DNA from: Acidimicrobiaceae bacterium
Lineage (GTDB): Bacteria > Actinomycetota > Acidimicrobiia > Acidimicrobiales > RAAP-2
Reading direction: 5' to 3'
DNA: 32,804 bases
Assembly (NCBI GenBank): GCA_003133665.1
Contig: PKYK01000066.1
Span: 1-32,804, forward strand
The notes below the pieces were generated by a model. The model did not search any database and had not been told where the DNA came from. It saw only the letters and a program-made list of their open reading frames with translations. Of the stretch, positions 30,775-32,804 are shown in pieces. The number at the start of each line of letters is the position of its first letter. The first letter of the stretch is position 1. The position numbers and the translations under genes were made by a program.

Positions 30775-31557
30775 TCAGGCGGCCGGCAGTTCGTACGCGG
30801 TCATGGAGAGCGAACCCATCTCGTAGCCGTCGACCAGCGTGCGCGTGGGCGTGTTGGCCGCCGCCGAGAGGCCCGCGATGTAGGCGAGCGGCAAGAAGTG
30901 GTCGGGCGTGGGCACCGCTCTGGCGTAGTCGCCGTGACTGGCGGCTCGGCCCAACTGCGCGGGGTCGCTCGTCATGATCGACCGGGTGTCGTCGTCGAAG
31001 CGGTGCGCCCAGTCGGCGCCCTGGCCCGGCGAGTTCCAGTCGATGAGGCGCAGGTTGTGTACGACGTTGCCACTGGCGAGTATCAGCACGCCCTCCTCGC
31101 GAAGCGCGTGGAGCTGGGCACCGAGATTGAAGTGGTAGTCGAAGGGCAGTGCGGCGTTGACGGAGAGCTGCACGACCGGCACATCGGCCTTGGGGAACAT
31201 GTGGACGAGGACTGACCACGTGCCGTGGTCGATCCCCCAACTGTCCTCATCGAGCCCCACGTAGCTCGGTTGCACGACGTCCACGACGCGCGCGGCGACG
31301 GCCGGGTCGCCGGGGGCCGGGTACTGCACGTCGAAGAGGGACTGGGGAAACCCGTAGAAGTCGTGAATGGTTCGCGGCACCCGCATGGCCGTCACCGCGG
31401 TGATGTTGACGTACCAGTGGGCCGAAACCACGAGGATCGCCTTCGGCGTGGGCACGGCGGCGCCGAAGGCGGACCACGCGTCGGTGTAGCGGTTGTTCTC
31501 GAGCGCGTTCATGGGACTACCGTGGCCGACGAACGCCGCCGGCATCAACCGAGCCAT
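30775..31557 (-). CDS. LigB/DODA-type extradiol ring-opening dioxygenase
   Basis: This 260-residue protein resembles E. coli YgiD and plant 4,5-DOPA dioxygenases. The metal and active-site histidines are visible in FVGHGSPMNALE (about H13), VVSAHWYVN (about H47), GIDHGTWSVL (about H110-120) and PTPDHFLPLAYI. GNVVHNLRLIDW is a family block. It binds Fe(II) or Zn(II) and opens catechol rings; the true substrate is not known. It is divergent from the GH3 gene with 78 bases between starts. Alternative start Met5 is possible. Confidence 0.88.
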   Translation of the reverse strand: MARLMPAAFVGHGSPMNALENNRYTDAWSAFGAAVPTPKAILVVSAHWYVNITAVTAMRVPRTIHDFYGFPQSLFDVQYPAPGDPAVAARVVDVVQPSYVGLDEDSWGIDHGTWSVLVHMFPKADVPVVQLSVNAALPFDYHFNLGAQLHALREEGVLILASGNVVHNLRLIDWNSPGQGADWAHRFDDDTRSIMTSDPAQLGRAASHGDYARAVPTPDHFLPLAYIAGLSAAANTPTRTLVDGYEMGSLSMTAYELPAA

Positions 31558-31635
31558 GGGAACCTCGTTTCGTTGCGGTGAACGAGTCCAGCGTAGTGAC
31601 GGGTCACCGTCCAGGGGTCGCCGTAGCCTCGAGTC

Positions 31636-32787
31636 ATGCGTACAGTGCGGCGAGTCGCCGTTGGTCTGATGGTGACGGCAACGATCGTCGCCCCCCAGTC
31701 GTCCTCGCTGAGCTCGGCGACAACCACGCCGACGAATCTCTCGTGCGCCCAGGCGGTGGTCGCGAACTGGACGCTCGCGCAGCTCGCCAACGAGACCATC
31801 GTCGTGCCGGCGAACGCCTCGACTATCGGGTCAATGGGTCCGGCGGCGCGCGCGGGCTTCGGGGGGCTGCTGCTCTTCGGGGCAACGGCACCGGCGTCGA
31901 TGACCACCGTGCTCGCGAAGCTGCAGTCCATGACGCCACAGAAGTACTCGATGATGGTGATGACCGACGAGGAGGGTGGTGGGGTCGAGCGCCTCACCAA
32001 CGTGGCCGGCCCCTTCCCGTGGGCCCAGACGATGGGCAAGAACCTGACCCCGGCTGAGATCGGCGCGATAGGGGTGCGGATCGGCAGGGCCCTCAGCGCA
32101 GCGGGCGTGAACGTCGATCTGGCGCCGGTGCTCGATGTCGACGGCCGACCGGTGATGCCGGGGGCGGGCGATCCGGACGGACTCCGTTCGTTCAGTGGCT
32201 CGCCGTCGATCGTCGCCAACGACGGCCCGGCGTTCATGACTGGACTCTCCCGAGGCGGCGTCACCTCGGTCGTGAAGCACTTCCCGGGCCTGGGCGGTTC
32301 AACGCGCAACACCGACTACGGGCCCGCGAGGACCCTGGCCTGGTCGGTGCTGCAGAAGACGGGACTCGTCCCGTTCGTGAGGGCAATCGCCAGTGGCGCT
32401 ACGGCGGTGATGCTGTCGAACGCGTCGGTGCCGGGACTCACGTCACTTCCGGCGAGCCTCTCTCCGGTGGTCGTCAGAGAGTTGCGTCAGACGCTCGGTT
32501 TCCAGGGACTCATCGTGACCGATTCGCTGAGCGCGGGGGCTATCGGCGCACTTCACCTGAGCGTGCCGATGGCCGCGGTCGAAGCGCTGCAGGCCGGCGC
32601 TGACCAGATCCTCTTCGGTTCGCCGACGTCGTCGGCGGCGTCGCTCGCTCTCGCCAACCAGGTGTCGAGCGCGATTGTTGCGGCCGTGACCAAGGGGTCG
32701 TTGCCGCGCGCGACCCTCAGTGGCGCGGCCGCGTTGGTGCTGGCGACTCGAAACACCGTTTCGTGTCCCTCGCCGCCGGTCGCCTAG
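31636..32787 (+). CDS. Secreted glycoside hydrolase family 3-like protein (NagZ/LpqI-type)
   Basis: The 383-residue protein begins with a signal peptide (RRVAVGLMVTATIVAPQSSS). It then follows the GH3 barrel: DEEGGGVERL at 111-120, GVNVDLAPVLDVDG, KHFPGLGGSTRNTDYG at about 214-229, and the nucleophile D296 in GLIVTDSLSA. NagZ-type enzymes release N-acetylglucosamine from cell-wall fragments. The D-x-H dyad normally following KHFPGHG, which provides the acid/base, reads T-D-Y-G here, so the usual histidine is missing. It may be inactive or use another residue. C36 lies past the signal sequence, not in a clear lipobox. The gene is complete, ending 17 bases from the window edge. Confidence 0.83.
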   Translation: MRTVRRVAVGLMVTATIVAPQSSSLSSATTTPTNLSCAQAVVANWTLAQLANETIVVPANASTIGSMGPAARAGFGGLLLFGATAPASMTTVLAKLQSMTPQKYSMMVMTDEEGGGVERLTNVAGPFPWAQTMGKNLTPAEIGAIGVRIGRALSAAGVNVDLAPVLDVDGRPVMPGAGDPDGLRSFSGSPSIVANDGPAFMTGLSRGGVTSVVKHFPGLGGSTRNTDYGPARTLAWSVLQKTGLVPFVRAIASGATAVMLSNASVPGLTSLPASLSPVVVRELRQTLGFQGLIVTDSLSAGAIGALHLSVPMAAVEALQAGADQILFGSPTSSAASLALANQVSSAIVAAVTKGSLPRATLSGAAALVLATRNTVSCPSPPVA

Positions 32788-32804
32788 TTGTATTGACCAC
32801 GAGC

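Overview
The window looks like a piece of chromosome from a high-GC actinobacterium, possibly class Acidimicrobiia. This is inferred from overall composition, tightly overlapping start/stop codons, frequent GTG starts and the protein families present. No rRNA gene or other phylogenetic marker is available to confirm it. No CRISPR array, transposase or integrase was seen.

Bases 1 to about 10,080 form a visibly more A/T-rich, accessory-looking block. It begins inside what reads as the 3' end of a tRNA gene. A 15-base direct repeat covering the tRNA end plus CCA and trailer occurs at 10-24 and again at 10067-10081, and a degenerate third copy lies near 1872. This fits a genomic island, or two nested ones, inserted at a tRNA 3' end. 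The block holds a methyltransferase, a GNAT acetyltransferase, a second GNAT gene broken by a stop and a frameshift, and then an apparent catabolic operon: Lrp/AsnC regulator, APC-type permease, calcineurin-like phosphoesterase and two paralogous M24 metallohydrolases. The operon closes with an intrinsic terminator at 8962. A lone nucleotidyltransferase-fold gene follows.

From about 10.4 kb the sequence is typical high-GC backbone. A secreted alpha/beta hydrolase is followed by a four-gene 2-oxoacid:ferredoxin oxidoreductase operon (gamma, alpha, beta, and a GltD-like flavoprotein fused to a ferredoxin). Next are three minus-strand genes: a short-chain dehydrogenase, a pirin and a small two-helix membrane protein.

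A nearly complete histidine-biosynthesis locus lies at 19.2-25.5 kb. hisA is divergent from a TrpR-like regulator, hisG, a short hisD, a fused hisC-hisB, hisH, hisF and hisIE. The seven plus-strand genes overlap at every junction. The 30 bases between the divergent starts contain a perfect 12-base palindrome, a good candidate operator for the TrpR-like protein. Histidinol-phosphatase is not in the window.

A five-gene transport operon follows (25.7-30.8 kb): a binding protein, a fused two-domain permease, an ATPase, an FTR1-reminiscent membrane protein and a small membrane protein. It is probably for ferric iron, though the substrate is inferred. A 17-bp hairpin separates the first two genes. 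The window ends with a LigB/DODA-type dioxygenase, divergent from a secreted GH3-family glycosidase-like protein that lacks the usual NagZ catalytic histidine.
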